Assembly: GCA_030040865.1 (NCBI GenBank)
Contig: JASHSX010000064.1
Location: forward strand, 1-13,589
Reading direction: 5' to 3'
Length of the DNA stretch: 13,589 bases
Source of the DNA: Thermoplasmata archaeon
GTDB lineage: Archaea > Thermoplasmatota > Thermoplasmata > Lutacidiplasmatales > UBA184
Below, one piece after another: positions 13,574 through 13,589 of the stretch. Made by a program: the position numbers and the translations under genes. The notes under the pieces were generated by a model. It searched no databases. It was not told where the DNA came from and saw nothing but the letters and a program-made list of their open reading frames with translations. Position 1 is the first letter of the stretch. Every line of letters starts with the position of its first letter.

Positions 13574-13589
13574 GGGGCTAGTGCTTCCC

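Noticed and set aside
1..13589. CRISPR arrays, insertion sequences, tRNA genes, prophage or defence cassettes
   Set aside because: No spaced direct repeats, transposase motifs, cloverleaf-like segments or known defence domains were seen; nearly all of the window is occupied by housekeeping genes.

Overview
The window looks like a chromosomal segment from a GC-rich archaeon (roughly 70% G+C by eye). The archaeal assignment rests on four things: a family B DNA polymerase, two-subunit 2-oxoacid:ferredoxin oxidoreductase genes, a GPN-loop GTPase, and AT-rich TATA-like boxes 25-28 nt upstream of most start codons, the geometry of leaderless archaeal transcripts. The proteins are arginine-rich but not strongly acidic, so a GC-rich Thermoplasmatota-like lineage seems likelier than a haloarchaeon. 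That placement is inference. I see no phage, transposon, CRISPR or tRNA sequence, and this reads as a housekeeping region.

Layout, left to right: the C-terminal part of a family B DNA polymerase (+, cut by the window edge); an EamA/DMT transporter (-); purM, purine synthesis (-); divergent pyrC, dihydroorotase (+); a DedA membrane protein (-) that follows an 84-residue CxxC protein (-); a polysaccharide-flippase-type membrane protein (-); korB and korA, a 2-oxoacid:ferredoxin oxidoreductase (-); divergent moaD-moaE, molybdopterin synthase (+); an Mrp/NBP35 iron-sulfur carrier ATPase (+); a TraB/PrgY-family protein (-); a 100-residue conserved-looking protein of unknown function (+); and a GPN-loop GTPase (-). 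Fifteen protein genes fill almost the whole window. The longest non-coding gaps are 90 bp, and several neighbours overlap.

Functionally, purM and pyrC share a divergent promoter region and serve purine and pyrimidine synthesis. korA/korB form one enzyme that couples oxidative decarboxylation of a 2-oxoacid to ferredoxin reduction and needs TPP and a [4Fe-4S] cluster. MoaD and MoaE form molybdopterin synthase, and Mrp probably delivers Fe-S clusters to enzymes such as KorAB. The rest are linked only by proximity.

The most unusual observation is korB. Its reading frame has no ATG, GTG or TTG between the preceding in-frame stop and the essential CPGC motif, yet a perfect Shine-Dalgarno sequence (GGAGGTGAT) lies at normal spacing before an ACG codon. 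Either this is a non-AUG start or there is a base error at that site.
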